Positions 41,109 to 53,616 of a DNA stretch of 64,000 nt are shown one piece after another; position 1 is the first letter of the stretch; every line of letters starts with the position of its first letter. The notes under the pieces are model-generated. The model did no database searches. It had not been told where the DNA came from and saw only the letters and a program-made list of their open reading frames with translations. The position numbers were made by a program, and so were the translations under genes. This DNA is from Doryteuthis pealeii. Its lineage: Eukaryota; Mollusca; Cephalopoda; Myopsida; Loliginidae. Where the stretch lies: assembly GCA_023376005.1 (NCBI GenBank), contig CM042152.1, forward strand, positions 87,087,262 through 87,151,261, given 5' to 3'.

Positions 41109-41464
41109 CCAGATAGAACTGATTACACATAATGATTTAAATATTCATAACAATTTTAAATCTTGAATTTTAATGGCATGTCAGCCTGTCTTGGGTTATT
41201 TTATGCCTAGAGGTTAGGGAATCATGTTCCGATCAATATTTTTTTGTATAGCTGTTTCTTAAGAATTTTTTTGCATAAAGTTATATAATATGAAGTATTC
41301 CTATTTAATAATAATTCATACACAATTCCATGGTTTCAAGTAATTATTTCTATTTAGTAATAATCATGCAGTTATATGGTTTCAAGTAATAAATAATAAT
41401 CCTAAGTAAATAATTATTGACTCAAGTAACTATTTTTTATGCTAATAATTTATAGTTATATGAT

Positions 41465-41524
41465 ATTAAGTATTCCTATCTAATACTAATTCAAAATTAT
41501 TAGTATTAGATAGGAATACTTAAT
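41465..41524. repeat. Perfect palindrome, 26-bp arms
   Basis: ATTAAGTATTCCTATCTAAT continuing to TACTAAT is followed after seven bases by its exact reverse complement. Confidence 0.9.
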
Positions 41525-41807
41525 CTATAAATATATAAAGGGCAGTTGTGTGTATGTGTATGTCCGGAGGAAACTTCAAAAATAAAACAAAATTAATGAC
41601 AAAGTAAATATATATACACATTAAATATCACCAGGGCTTGGTTTTTGAGCAAAAATAATAGAGATTTGATTTATATTTGTAAAGATAATTAAAAAATAAA
41701 ATTTAAATAATAACAGCATGGATTTTTTAAAATTTAATATTTTAGATAGTAGACATTAACATTTCTTTTCAGAGTAGCTGGATTAATGCAAGGTCTATTT
41801 TTTTTTT

Positions 41808-41935
41808 ACATAGGGATTTAAATGGAGCATCCCACAAGGATTCAACTCATGATTCAGTAATAATGGATCTGCGGGACTAACTTTAAAAAATCCCCCTCTA
41901 CCAAGGCGACACTGGGTAGCCGCTGTTAGTATATA
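41808..41935 (-). mobile_element. tRNA-like SINE head
   Basis: Minus strand: A-box-like TCGCCTTGGTAGAGGGGG and B-box-like ATGAGTTGAATCC. The GATCCATTATTACTGAAT segment between them also occurs at 57.2 kb, linking the two copies. Confidence 0.55.
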
Positions 41936-42061
41936 ACTGTAAATTATTTGACCCATAAATGGAACCCTAACAGGTACTACCACTCAAGATCAGAGTGTGC
42001 CTGGGAGTAATGGCAATGAAAGTGTGCTCTAGAACAGGAATCTCATTATCAGATGCAGTTT

Positions 42062-42247
42062 AGGGTTATTTCTTAGAAGTCCAACATAAACATAGGGAAA
42101 CCCCTCTTGACTGATAAATTATTTATTTATTTATTGATCTACTAGGAAAAAAAGAAGTTAGGGTTAGTTTAATGGGAAAATAAATAAATAATTTATCAGT
42201 CAAGAGTGGTTCCCCTTTGTTTATGTTGGACTTATAGAAAATAACCC
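42062..42247. mobile_element. Inverted-repeat insert, ~70-bp arms
   Basis: Arms GGGTTATTTCTTAGAAGTCC... and its inverted partner (GGACTTATAGAAAATAACCC) pair over about 70 bp, with a ~45-bp centre. It interrupts C2. No ORF. Confidence 0.75.
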
Positions 42248-42459
42248 AGTTTAGTTTCATACCCAGGACACCCCTTTTTGGAGGGATCTTACCCCACTGC
42301 AGGGGATAAAGTCAGTGTATTCTAAGCTCCACTGACAGGGTGGTTTTTCCCAGGAATATCTAATTAAACTTTTCCCACAGCAAAGAATGGTGTTTAAATA
42401 GAATTTTGGCTGCTCATCTTCATAATATCAAAAATTTAAAGATGTACCTTTGTCCTTGA

Positions 42460-43045
42460 TTTGGTTTGGTTTGTTTTATGGCATATCAACCTCAGTGGGT
42501 CATTTAATGCCGATAAAGTTTTGAAATAAATTCATTCTTAATGCATAATACAATTTTGTTTATAAACTCATGTTTTTCTATTTAACCCATAGATGGGACC
42601 CTAACAGGTACTACCACTCTGGATCAGAGTGGACCTGGGAGCAATGGTGATGAAGGGGTGCTCCACATCCCCAAACCTGGAACCTCACCATCAGATAGAG
42701 TTTAACGTCATTCCCAGGACATGTAGGCTCTCAGCCACCACCTTCTAGCACCCATATGATAAGAAGGATTGGGGGTTGTCTTAAGGGCAATAGGGTTGGG
42801 GCAATCATATAGGTGCTAGGGCTTGACGTGACCAGCCGATTGATCGGAGGAGGCCTCTCCGACCGCCGTCTAGCCCAAGATAGGGCCAAAGTGGAGTATT
42901 GCATGTCATGAACTGCTCATCCACCTGGGCTCTATCTTTAAGCATCACGGGTCGCCACCCACAGCCAACAGGTGGCCCCATTGGGGGAGTCTTACCCTCT
43001 GCAGAGGTGCAGTCGGTGCATTCTAACGCCCAGCCGACAGGGTGG
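42460..43045 (-). mobile_element. Family C retroposon, full length
   Basis: 12-bp TSD CTTTGTCCTTGA (42448-42459 and 43046-43057). Same 5' and 3' ends as 27655-28257. Confidence 0.92.
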
Positions 43046-43057
43046 CTTTGTCCTTGA

Positions 43058-45213
43058 ATAACTGAGTGTGTTGCAACATTTCCCAATTTTAGTGTTAAAT
43101 GTGAAAAAAAGAAATTAACCCTTCAAGAAAAGCTGTCATCATTAACACTTTGGCTTTCACTTAGTGATTGTATAATTGATGTCTTTTGCAGCTTCTTTTC
43201 TCTTTTATGCAGTAGAGGGTTTGCTGGAAGCCATTTTTGATCACTTTTTATACAAATGGGCCTTTTTGCTTCTTTCTTTAGGAAATAAACATTTCAGGAA
43301 ATGTCTTCAAGGAAAATGAACCTTTTAAGAGACATTTGTTTCCAACATCCTTCATCTCCAACTATTTCTTGGATGAAGCACTTGACAAATAACCTTTGTT
43401 ATTGAAAAACTGTGTTTATCTATGAATTTGGAATTCATTTTCAATCTTCTATATGGAGTAACTGCTCATTTGGGAATTTTGTATATAAATAGTAACGGAA
43501 AATAAAACAGATGTGGTCACCGATTCCATTTCATATATATATATATATATATATTCATATATACACATACATACATACATACACACATTTAAGGAAGAGA
43601 AAAAAAGGTAATAAAATTATCATCATGATTAAAATAGTTGCATATAGAATAGCAATGAATCTTATTCTTTTCTTTATATTCAGTTATAAGTCTATAGTTA
43701 TGGTCAGATGAAACACACAATTTACAATCAGGTTTTATCATACAAATAGGAACCTATCAAATGTATTGCTATTATTTTACTTGTTTAGAAGAAAATTTAA
43801 TTATTTTCATTGTGACCTAAGAGAAGAAATAAGATCAATTTCATTCAGCATTACATATAACAAATTAATTAATGACTAATTATTAGTTTGAATTATTTAG
43901 TTCATAGCCAAAAATAAACCTATATGTAAAACATAGAAAGATTTTCTTTTCAAAAAAATCAATTGAAGATCTGGAAACAAATAATTTGTTTTTGTAGCAT
44001 TGAACTTGAAAAATTTGACAAGATCTGACAATATTTTCTGTTTTAAAAATCTCAAATAGATCAAATTTAAATATTTTTTTAAGCTACTTAATTTTTTTTT
44101 CCTTAATCAAATCTATTCATAAATTTTAAAATTAGATTTAGTATTCTAAAATGAAAATGTTTCTCATTATAAATGTACAAATTAACTGAAAATAAATTCA
44201 AATATCAAAATGAAATTTTAATCAAATCTGAAAAAAATTAAGCTATCACCTTTTTTTATAGACTTGTTCAAAAAATCTATAATATATTGTTTTTTTTTTT
44301 CTCTGTGTGAAATACACACTTTCCTTTTATTCTTATCAATCAAATTTATTCCAATTCTATCATGTTACATATTTTCCTTCTTTGCTCACTTTCAACCCAA
44401 TATTTTTAGAACCAATTTTATAAACTGATCCTAACAAATTTTGAAATTTCTTATTTAAAAAAAAAAAAATCCAACCCAGCATCAATTAAATGTGAACCAA
44501 AATGAGAACGTATCAACAATCTATTTAGGTGCAAAATAGATTAATTCTTTATTATTTAAGTGATTGCATTTATATTTGGCAAAATGATATTGAATAAACA
44601 CTAAAAGCAAAAATAGAATTATTTCCTTCTATTTATTAGAAATTTTTGACATTTTCATTGATTAATAATGTCTCAATTAACTTCCATTAAAATATATGTA
44701 ATTGAACAAAAAAAAAATGTTTCATATAATTGGAAACTAATTTGTGTTGTCGTCTGTGGCCAAGGACCAAATTCTCCGTAGTCTTCCCCAGGAGATTGTA
44801 CCACCAGGTGTCACCTCCACATTTCACTAAATAGGGTAGGGTCAGAATTAATCCCTGATGCTTGAGGTATGCCAAGAGACAAACGTAGAAGGTGCTGGGG
44901 AATTTTTATCCATGACCCTGCATGGGGTTTTCTAAATTGAATCGGCCTTTTGCCATATCCTATCCTTGTGGGAGAATGAATAAATACCAGAAGTCTAGTG
45001 TATTATCAAGAAGAATAATAAAATATGAAGGTAAGAAAAAAGAGAAGCTATTTTCTAAGTTTAGATTAGTCTGGTATGAGGCCAAATAGTGGGAGGGTGG
45101 TGATATAAATGAAAAAAAAAAAGATTTTGTTGCCTTGAAATTCAGCATTTAAAATCCTTAACTTTATAACTAGTTACTGGGAATAAATACATACCTATCT
45201 AAGCCATACAGTA
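43058..45213. other. AT-rich sequence, no gene seen
   Basis: About 2.1 kb with homopolymer runs, a (TA)n/(CATA)n tract at 43532-43585 and only chance ORFs. Nothing recognised. Confidence 0.5.
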
Positions 45214-45217
45214 TTAC

Positions 45218-45668
45218 TGTTGTATACTCTCTTCCTTACTTGCTTTCTTCTATTCATCTAGCGTTTCTTCTAGCTTGGGGACTTTGTGTCTGGTCTTCCA
45301 TTGGGGATTTCTCTTTATCAGAAGCCCTGTGTCATTGGTAGTTTTTAGATAATAACACAAGACTTCGATTTACTTAGATCATATTTTATTTCGAAATCCC
45401 CACCAGACTACCTGCGCAGATTGAGTCGGAGCGTGCATAACACAACTTACCACCGTTGTGGTCTTTGGCCGATCTAACTAAAAACCTATTTCTAATCTAA
45501 TCCGGAAGAGGGTCTTCTCCACCGATTCTCACAGTATCCACCAGGAGGTTCAGGATGAGGTCAAGCCTTGTCATTCAATTCTTCAAGGCCGCCGGCTGAA
45601 CTTATAACAGCCATTTTGGTTTCTACACTACTGTACATAAATATTAGGAATCTAATAATTATGTAACA
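45218..45668. mobile_element. LTR-like element, probably a solo LTR
   Basis: Starts TGTTGTATAC, ends ATGTAACA, with a 4-bp TTAC duplication (45214-45217 and 45669-45672). Homologous to 7329-7797. A 451-bp TG...CA unit with a 4-bp TSD and no internal coding fits a solo LTR. No retrotransposon ORF of this family lies in the window. Confidence 0.6.
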
Positions 45669-45887
45669 TTACATGGCCACAAAACACAAATACATTTTTT
45701 CATTCGCACATACACACGTACAAAATCCCGTGCTAGGATACAGTCTTAACGTCACAACCAACACGCATTTTCAATGTCACGTGCATTACAACATACACAC
45801 ATGTACAAACAAAAATAAACGCATTCACGCTCACACGAGAATACAGTTATTTAAAAAATAACATCATTTTCAAAAAAAAAATTCATT

Positions 45888-46066
45888 TGGGAAGAAATGC
45901 CATAGCTGGACTGCTTCAGTTCAATTCTTTTGATGAAGAGGTATTACCTCGAAAATTCAAGAAAGAATAAAAAATACAGGTCAACACACAACACCATTGT
46001 TACCGTATTATTACTTTTTTTATTCTTCCAAACTGCATTGTGATAGCCTTCTAAATCAACCTCCTA
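45888..46066 (+). mobile_element. Family E repeat
   Basis: Second, better copy: GAAATGCCATAGCTGGACTG, TTTGATGA-A-GAGG/CCTC-GAAAA stem-loop, CAACACCATTGTTACCG, TGTGATAGCCTTCTAAATCA. The stem-loop has the layout of a hammerhead core with C3 changed to T and no stem I closure. Confidence 0.65.
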
Positions 46067-46184
46067 TATATATGCATACATGTGTGTGTGTATTCTTTTA
46101 TTATTACACGATATTACACATATATACTCACACACGCACATATAAATGTATATAATAAGAAGAAAAAGAATAAGAATACACATA

Positions 46185-46218
<34 letters not shown>

Positions 46219-46270
46219 TCTTAGACTACTATGACACACACATGCACACACACACACATATATGTGTGGA
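46067..46270. repeat. (GT)n, (TA)n and (CA)n microsatellites
   Basis: Several short dinucleotide tracts, the longest at 46183-46220. Confidence 0.9.
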
Positions 46271-46807
46271 TAAAAGAATCATTGTCTTATTTTCATGCCA
46301 ACCACATTTGAACCCATGATCCATAGGCATGGTTTCAGCTTTTCTGCCCTCTGACTGCTAACCCTACAACTTGGCACTTGAGGCATTTTTTGCACTAACA
46401 GACTAAATATCTCTGATGCTAAGAAAACATATTGATGATTACAGACAGAATTATACAAATGTTTACATAAATTTGTTTTAACAAGTTTCCCCACTCAATC
46501 AGTTTGGAGTGTTTTGAAAGTGAAACTAGAAAAAAAAAAAAAGAAGAGGCGTGTCAGTGGTGAGGAATTAATGCAACCATTACCAACAAAGAGAATATAC
46601 TTATGTATTAATAATAATCAGAAGTATAATGCTTCTCGTTACATATGGATCAATATTATTGATATGTTTATAATGATACTATCACACTTCAAAACAAATC
46701 ATTTCATACAAAATAATGAGCAAACCTTTTCTAGCAATTAGAAAATAATTTTCTTTTTTCTTTCTGCTTGAATCACCTTTACTTTTAGAATTTAGCATCA
46801 AATTTCA
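46271..46807. other. No gene; weak tRNA-like remnant at 46285-46385
   Basis: Minus strand of 46285-46385 has a B-box-like GGGTTCAAATGTGG and a GGTTAGCAGTCAGAGG stretch. The rest is AT-rich. Confidence 0.4.
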
Positions 46808-46819
46808 ATGGCAATCTGA

Positions 46820-47413
46820 TTTGGTTTGGTTTGTTTTACGGCATATCAACCTCAGTGGGTCATTTAATGCCGATAAAGTTTTGAAATAAATCAATTCTTA
46901 ATGGATAATACAATTTTTTTTATAAATAATTTTTCTATTTAACCCATAGATGGGACCCTAACAAGTACTACCACTCCGGGTCAGAGTGGACCAGGGAGCA
47001 ATGGTGATGAAGGGGTGCTCTACATTCCTCAAACCTCCAGAACTGGAACCTCACCATCAGATAGAGTTTAACGTCATTCCAGGACATGTAGACCTGCAAC
47101 CACCGCCTTCTAGCACTCATATGATAAAAAGGGGTTGGGGCTTGCCATAAGGGCAATAGGGTTGGGGCAATCATATAGGTGCTAAGGCTTGACGTGACCA
47201 GCCGATTGATTGGAGGGGGCCTCGACGACCACCCGTCTAGCCCAAGATAGGCCAAAGTGGAGTATTGCATGTCATGGACTGCTCATCCACCTGGGCTCTA
47301 TCCTTAAGCATCACGGGTCACCACCCATGGCCAACAGGTGGCCCCATTGGGGGAGTCTTACCCCTCTGCAGAGGTGCAGTCGGTGCATTCTAACGCCCCA
47401 GCTGACAGGGTGG
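46820..47413 (-). mobile_element. Family C retroposon, full length
   Basis: 12-bp TSD ATGGCAATCTGA (46808-46819 and 47414-47425). Third full-length copy. The ORFs crossing it on both strands have no independent support. Confidence 0.92.
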
Positions 47414-47425
47414 ATGGCAATCTGA

Positions 47426-49844
47426 AGACAAAACAAAAACAAAAACACAAGATACTCCAACAGTAACACCTATTTATTTCCACAGATTGTAAAAATGCAG
47501 GGAACACAATAACACAGTCTGATAGAGCAATCTCCCAGCTTCAAAACAATATTTTTCCAGATAGTTACTTCCACTGTCTATTTATTTTAATGCATGCTGC
47601 ACTCCTAAGAGGGTTGCAAAAATAGAGCCTATTTTATTGTTATCTCACAAAGCAGATGCTGATGATATGGTAGTATCAGTTGAAGCTTCCTGCCAACAAC
47701 CCATCATTTATTTTTACCTTATTACATATACTAGCTGAGTGGCAGTCAATTAAAATGGTATATGACATGAAAGCAGGGGTGTGATTGAATTTCTATGTAT
47801 GGAAAAATTGAACTTTCATGATTGCTGAACATTTGCCAAACATAGACTAAACAGAGAATGTGAGCACAGTATAGAGACTGAATATACAGTAGAAACATTT
47901 TATCTCTCATTATAGAGACTAAATGTACAGCAGAAACATTTTCTAAAAATGATAGAAATAATTTAAAAAATCAATTCACTGTGCTTGTTTAACACATGAA
48001 ATCTCTAAAATATTTAGATGTTAAAAATTCACCTTTCTATAAAAATAAATAAAAAAATAAAAATGTGTTTCCAAAATGGCAGCAGCTGTCAACCTATGAA
48101 ATTAACAGGTTGTTGATCCCCTCATCTGTGAAAAGTAAGAAAATTAAAGATGAACTACAACATTTAAAAAAAAATGATGTTGTCATCATTGTTGTTAAAA
48201 GTTAGGTCATCTCCATTGGTGCAGATTTTTAGATGCACAATATCATTTACCACTAGAAAACATGCATAGTCAATGCTGGTGACTATATGTAAAGTTGACA
48301 AATCTAATGGTTTTATTGAACTCTTTGTATTCATTATAATTTGAAATAAAAAGGAGGCATTACTTTTGGACATTATTGTGTTCAAAACGGACAAGTTGCT
48401 TTCTGAGCAATCTTCTACCTAGGTCAGAACAAAAGCCTGCAATGCCATCATATCATCCTTTTTTCCCTCTTAATAGAATACACTCATACAGGTGTGCTGA
48501 AGTCATGTACAGAACACACAATACAAGCACCCCTTTTCTTGGTAACCCACTCATTTATGGACTAGCAGGAGGAGCCAAAATCTGTATATGCCACATTTGT
48601 CTTGGGATATTCACCTCGGACATGAAATCATTTTTTTTTATAAAATGTGCCATGTTTTTCTTCTCCCACATATCTTGCATGCAAGACACGTATTCACCGA
48701 CTTTGCCCCATCAGGTAAGTTGTTTCTCCTCTTGCTACTTTCTCCAGCCTAATTATATATCTATAACTTACCTCAGTCAAGTTATTTTGTAGATAAATTC
48801 CTCAAAAAAACAAAAGTTTTAAACAGGGCCAAGAAAAATAATGTGAGAAATATCAATTTTAACTAACATGGTGTTATAGAACCTGGCCAAGATATTATCA
48901 TGTGTGAGAAAGTGAAAGTGAAAGTAGGCTGGTCATCCATTCACAGTGATGATTGTTAAGTGACAAGTGTCAAAGCCAAGAGATACATCAAAACAACAAT
49001 GTGGCATAAAGATCAGGCCTTAAACAATAGCAGACAGAGTGACTAAGGTTGAAAAGGGGAGACATGTCAAAACAATAGTGTTATAAAGGTCAGACTGCAA
49101 ATGATAAATATAGCAAATGGGATTTGAAGAAGAGGAGGAGTTGACCCACAGCCAGAAGAAAACAAGGCAGGTGCAATATGAAAGGCATGTACCAAGAATC
49201 ACCTCCATCCACACCTCATACAGACAGAAACATCTCTATGACTCCAACCTTATCCCACATAACTAGATGGGCTGTATAAGTAATCATTTGGACTGAAATG
49301 CTGCTTGAAGTGGCCTTAATAACCACCATGTATCTTCTGCTAAGCCAACCTCCCCTTGCACTTTATCAACATTTCACTGTTAAAGAAGCATTAAAAGAAA
49401 AGGAGGCCCTCCACAGGCCACTCACTATCTACTTAAGAAAAGTTGTGTTTGTTTTTTCAGTTGGTCAGTTTTCCAAGCCACTGCAAATAACTAGATAATC
49501 ATTCATCTTGTTGTCTGTTTGGCCAAGCTCAACTCTGGAAATGTGACAATGGTCACCATTAACAAAACACAGACAACTTTTTTTATACTTCATTTAATTC
49601 TATTAAAAATAAACTAGATATTATTGATTATTTTATTTTATTAAGTTAATAATTTGGTTTGTTCAAGAAAAGTTGTTAAATAACAACATTGATTTTGTAA
49701 TTTAATTGGTCAGTAAATGAAGTGATAGCATCATGTGACTTGTTTTATTATTTTTTATATTAACAAAACCCAATGCTTTCATAAATAATATAATCTCAAA
49801 AATAAACCCTATTGAAAAGAATTTATTGTACATTTACAGTATCA

Positions 49845-49845
<1 letters not shown>
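47426..49845. other. AT-rich sequence, no gene recognised
   Basis: The longest open frame (to 48792, up to 138 codons without a normal ATG start) shows no family motif. A small repeat ACTAAATGTACAGCAGAAAC / ACTGAATATACAGTAGAAAC lies at about 47.88-47.95 kb. Confidence 0.45.
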
Positions 49846-49875
<30 letters not shown>

Positions 49876-49975
49876 GCTATAGATAAAAGCTATATCAAAA
49901 CACATCGTTTGTGTATTTACTTCTCATACTGTCGTGTAGAAAAAGTCACTATAAGAGGAATAATACCTACTTCTA

Positions 49976-50042
<67 letters not shown>

Positions 50043-50054
50043 TGTGTGTGTGTG
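49846..50054. repeat. (TA)n and (TG)n microsatellites
   Basis: (TA)n at 49846-49877 and 49978-50016, then (TG)n to 50054. Confidence 0.95.
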
Positions 50055-50231
50055 AAGGTTGCCTGAAAAGTTCATAGGCTGACCAAGATACTTTCATGGA
50101 ATGTGACCAAATGAAGTTTATTTTTTAACATATTCCTCCTTGTGGTCCATTGGTGTTGTTGTACTTGGATCCTATTGGTAAAAAAAGTCAATAGCAGATA
50201 GGATGTCATCATAAGGAATTTTCAGCCCACC

Positions 50232-50234
<3 letters not shown>
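50055..50234. mobile_element. Possible mariner-type 5' end
   Basis: AGGTTGCCTGAAAAGTTCAT at about 50057 resembles terminal regions of mariner-like transposons, and the next ~150 bp fit their 5' untranslated part. No opposite terminus or transposase is seen. Confidence 0.3.

Positions 50235-50280
<46 letters not shown>
50235..50280. repeat. (TA)n microsatellite
   Basis: AT dinucleotides, then TG. Confidence 0.95.
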
Positions 50281-50281
<1 letters not shown>

Positions 50282-52980
50282 GTGTGTGTATAGAGAGAGG
50301 TGAGAGTGAGATACAGATTTATATTTTTTTAAATGACAAAAACAGCTGTTTTATTTTTTTAATTGGCTTATTCCTATTTTCTTCTTTTCTGGCAAATCAC
50401 CTAACAAAATCAATATAATTAATCAATGATTAATAATGACTGAATTAATTTCTTAAAAATTGAAACATCCGAAACCATAACACTCTTAATCATAAATGAG
50501 AAGACATCTTTGATTTGAATAAAAAATGCATATCAAATTTTTTCTTAAATTTTCTTATCTAATGACAAACATTTATTGAAAGACAAAATTATTTTTCTTT
50601 TTAAATTACTTCCTAAATAGAAATACAGACCTTGTCTTGATTTTTACTCATGTAACAATGTAATACATTACAAGCAATAATTATAGATTAATGATGATTG
50701 TTTAATTACCATTCTATTGTTTGACTCAAGTAAAAATGTATCTCCTTGCCCAAGGAAAGAAAAATTTTAAAAAAAGAAAGAGTTGATTATCTTTAATTTG
50801 TTTCTGTGTAAAATCAAATATTATAATTTTGTTGCTTTTAAATTTGACTTATTTTTTCCACAGAGACAAATCCACATTCAGGATTCTAAGATTAGTTATC
50901 AGCTAAGATAGTGATTCAATTTACTTTAAATTTAAACAAACAAGTTTTCAGTCTTTTTTTTTTAATTTTTTTTTTATTTATGAAGAACTGTGGTAAGTCC
51001 CACAAATTGATTAAATTTAATTATATCATTTCCCAACTTGCAATCTAGTATCACATCCTAACCATGGAGAATGCGTTGGGTAAATACTTGGTTCAATAAT
51101 TTTGTCAGCTGAAATTTTATCTCCAGGTCAAATTAGCTGATGCTTAATTGGAATATATTTCGTTCTAAGAAAACAAGTATATTTACACCAAATCTTGTAT
51201 TCATTTCTTCTGTTGAGTTACAATGAAAAAATGTTGTTTTTACAAAGAAACTAAGAATTTTAGAAAAATTAGATTTTGTATTTTGCTTTATTCCATTTCC
51301 ATTATGTACAGATACCAGATAGACACGAGAAGAATTTTACATGATACCAACTAATATTAGTAAGGCATAAAAGATACTTCAAAGGTTAAGAAGAAATTGT
51401 TATCAAATGTGATATTAAGTATTTGTAACATCTGGATACACATGAGGTTTGTTCAAAGTCCCAACCAGAAGGAGTCAGAGAAACAAGACAGTTTTTCACT
51501 ATTTTTCTATGTAGTTCCCCCTTGACATCAAAGCCTGTGGGGATTAAAATAAAATAAAATAAAAAAAAAAAAAAACTCCCATGAGCCATCAAACCGGAAT
51601 AACCCTCTGAGCATGTTCAGGAAAAAGGACCCACTTCTGACCACCAAGATAACCTCTCGGCCATTTGAACTTAGGCATTAACTGGGAGCAGACACTATTA
51701 CTGGGCAGGAAGGAATTTCCTCCCCATGTGGTGGCTACAACCCATGAATAAAGCCTGAATCCTAAAACTACTTTGTCTCTTTCCTTGAATTTTTTTCAGT
51801 GCGACCATCAAATATGATGGTTTTAAAAGCAAACCCTGTGAACACGCACCAGCAATAACCATAGACATTTAACCCTAAACATTAAATCACTTGTGTAGCA
51901 TAATTGGCACACCTTACTCGGAACACCATATTTGTGGCCTTGTGTCAAACAGAAAGAAAGCTTAATGTATGTAGCATGATTCTCAGACCGTACTGGGTTG
52001 TCCTTTGAAGAATCGGCCAGAAAAGAAATATAAACATTCAGTCGAGCAAGAAGATAATGGAATTCTCATTATCACCTGTGACTCAGATAAACAGAAACCC
52101 CAAAACACTTACACGCGTGCCGAACGAAGTTAGTGAACAGCATATAAGTTTAATAGTGCACCCACAGAGTGCACGGTGTAAGACGGGTGTAAAGCTCCAG
52201 TGTAGAAACCCCGCATTGTGCAGAAAAACCCCAATAACGTAACACTTGTCACCCCACAATCTCTTGGCCCAACAATTGCAATCTCATTACGAAAGAAGGC
52301 GGCATCCTGGTCCTCCAAAAATAAAAGAATACAAATGACAATAGAAATGAAAACTGTATATAAAAACAATATCTTAACTCTAAAGAATTCTGTAATCTCT
52401 TTATTCTTAAAAAAATAAATTTGAGATTATCTTAATTCAATCACCTTATCATTACAGGAAAAAGATCTATAAATTATTTGCTTTAAAAAGGTTTATCAAA
52501 GATTTTGGTGTCAGTATAATATCCAAGATGTGGCTGAACAATATTTTAGTTGATATAGTTTTGGATATTATTGTCTGATCTAGTAAAAATTTTGAGAATC
52601 ACAAAGTAGTAAAAACTTTGTCTCTTAAAATGAAGACATTATCTTAATCCAAGATTTTATCTGAGAAAGTAAATTGAGAATAAAATGTCTGGATGACAAA
52701 CTTAAGCTTTTCAACTTCATTTTAATGGTTTAAATACATCAGTGCAATGATCAGAATTTTTTTCTCTGTAATGTTGGATTACACATAGAAAAAAGAAAGC
52801 GATCTTAACCTTTAATGCTAATCAAATTTTTTGACTATCTTATCTGAAAGGTCAAATGTATTTGCTTTGTGTTTACAAATAACCAACATTAGCTTTAGAT
52901 TTCCAATGATAATGCACAATCAATGAATGTGATCAAATGTTACATAGTTAAAGAAATAACTATTTATGTAAAGTAAAAAA
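50281..52980. other. No gene recognised; unclassified balanced-composition block at 51.4-52.4 kb
   Basis: A SINE-tail-like scrap at 51046-51095 (AGTATCACATCCTAACCATG). The block 51.4-52.4 kb is less AT-rich than its surroundings; it includes AATAAAGCCTGAATCC near 51750 and a ~60-codon ORF at 52057-52242 of no known family. It could be an old LTR-type insertion, but no terminal repeats were found. Confidence 0.35.
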
Positions 52981-53175
52981 GTAAAGATGTCAGAGCAGCC
53001 TAATATCGGTATCATACAATGAGGGAGTCTATCCCCTTTTCACTAGCACTAGACCAATGAGATTATTTTGGTGTCTCAGGTGGAGCACCACACCTATTAT
53101 CAGCTCCTCACTATAGCACACAGATTCCTGTGCTACTCATATGCTGAGTTAGCGAGGGCCGTTATCGAACTTGGA
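52981..53175 (-). mobile_element. SINE family B, truncated copy of a tandem pair
   Basis: Contains the body and B box (TTCCAAGTTCGATAACGGCC on minus) but lacks the 5' part of the tRNA head; the next copy follows directly. Confidence 0.85.
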
Positions 53176-53395
53176 ATCAGCCAGACAGTGAGGGTGTCTG
53201 TCGCCTTTTCACTAGCACTAGACCAAGGATATTGTTTTTTGCATCTGAGGTGGAGCGCCACACCTACCATCAGCTCCTCACTTTACTGCACAGATCCCTG
53301 TGCTACTCATTCACTGAGTTGGCGAGGGCCAGTATCAAACCAAGAACCTTGTGATTCCTAGGCTGATGCTCTACCAACTGAACTAAACTGGACCT
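53176..53395 (-). mobile_element. SINE family B, second copy of a tandem pair
   Basis: Has the complete tRNA-like head (A box TTTAGTTCAGTTGGTAGAGC on minus, B box TTGGTTTGATACTGG) but lacks the last ~30 bp of the 3' end at the junction. Confidence 0.85.
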
Positions 53396-53485
53396 ATTTA
53401 TGTAATGTTCTAATATTCATTTTATTGATTATTTATTCATTTATCTAAAACTAAAAAGTGCTCAATACCTAAGTAGAGCAAATAA

Positions 53486-53583
53486 TAAAGTTAAACCTAA
53501 TGAGTCAGATATAGCTACTAACAATTTTGCTTTGTAAGCGAAACTGTTAGTAGGTATATATGACTCAATCGGTTCAACTTTAT
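53486..53583. repeat. 98-bp hairpin
   Basis: Arms TAAAGTTAAACCTAATGAGT... and its inverted partner pair over ~42 bp with several mismatches; a GCTTTGTAAGC loop region and GAAAC follow, but no CUGANGA box. (TA)n to the right (53584-53616). Confidence 0.75.
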
Positions 53584-53616
53584 ATATAAATATATATATA
53601 TATAATATAATATAAT

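Larger units (their letters stand above)
41165..42345 (-). mobile_element. Old family C2 retroposon with nested insertions
   Basis: C2 body pieces at 41165-41465 (ATGGCATGTCAGCCTG, TTTATGCCTAGAGGTTAGG), 41940-42070 (TGGAACCCTAACAGGTACTA) and 42247-42345 (end TCCACTGACAGGGTGG). They are separated by a perfect short palindrome (41465-41524), an unrecognised block with a tRNA-like end (41525-41935) and an inverted-repeat insert (42062-42247). The 5' end equals that of family C, showing common origin. Confidence 0.65.

Noticed and set aside
45888..45965. Hammerhead ribozyme in family E
   Set aside because: C3 is T, there is no proper stem III and no stem I closure; both better copies fail.
48376..48792. 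138-codon gene
   Set aside because: Starts at TTG, not ATG; no motif or repeat match; composition like neighbouring non-coding DNA.
51740..51830. LTR polyadenylation region (AATAAA with CTTTGTCTCT)
   Set aside because: Looks LTR-like, but no second copy, TSD or coding region; too weak.
53486..53583. Hammerhead ribozyme in the 53.5 kb hairpin
   Set aside because: A GAAAC follows a small stem, but no CUGANGA box precedes it.
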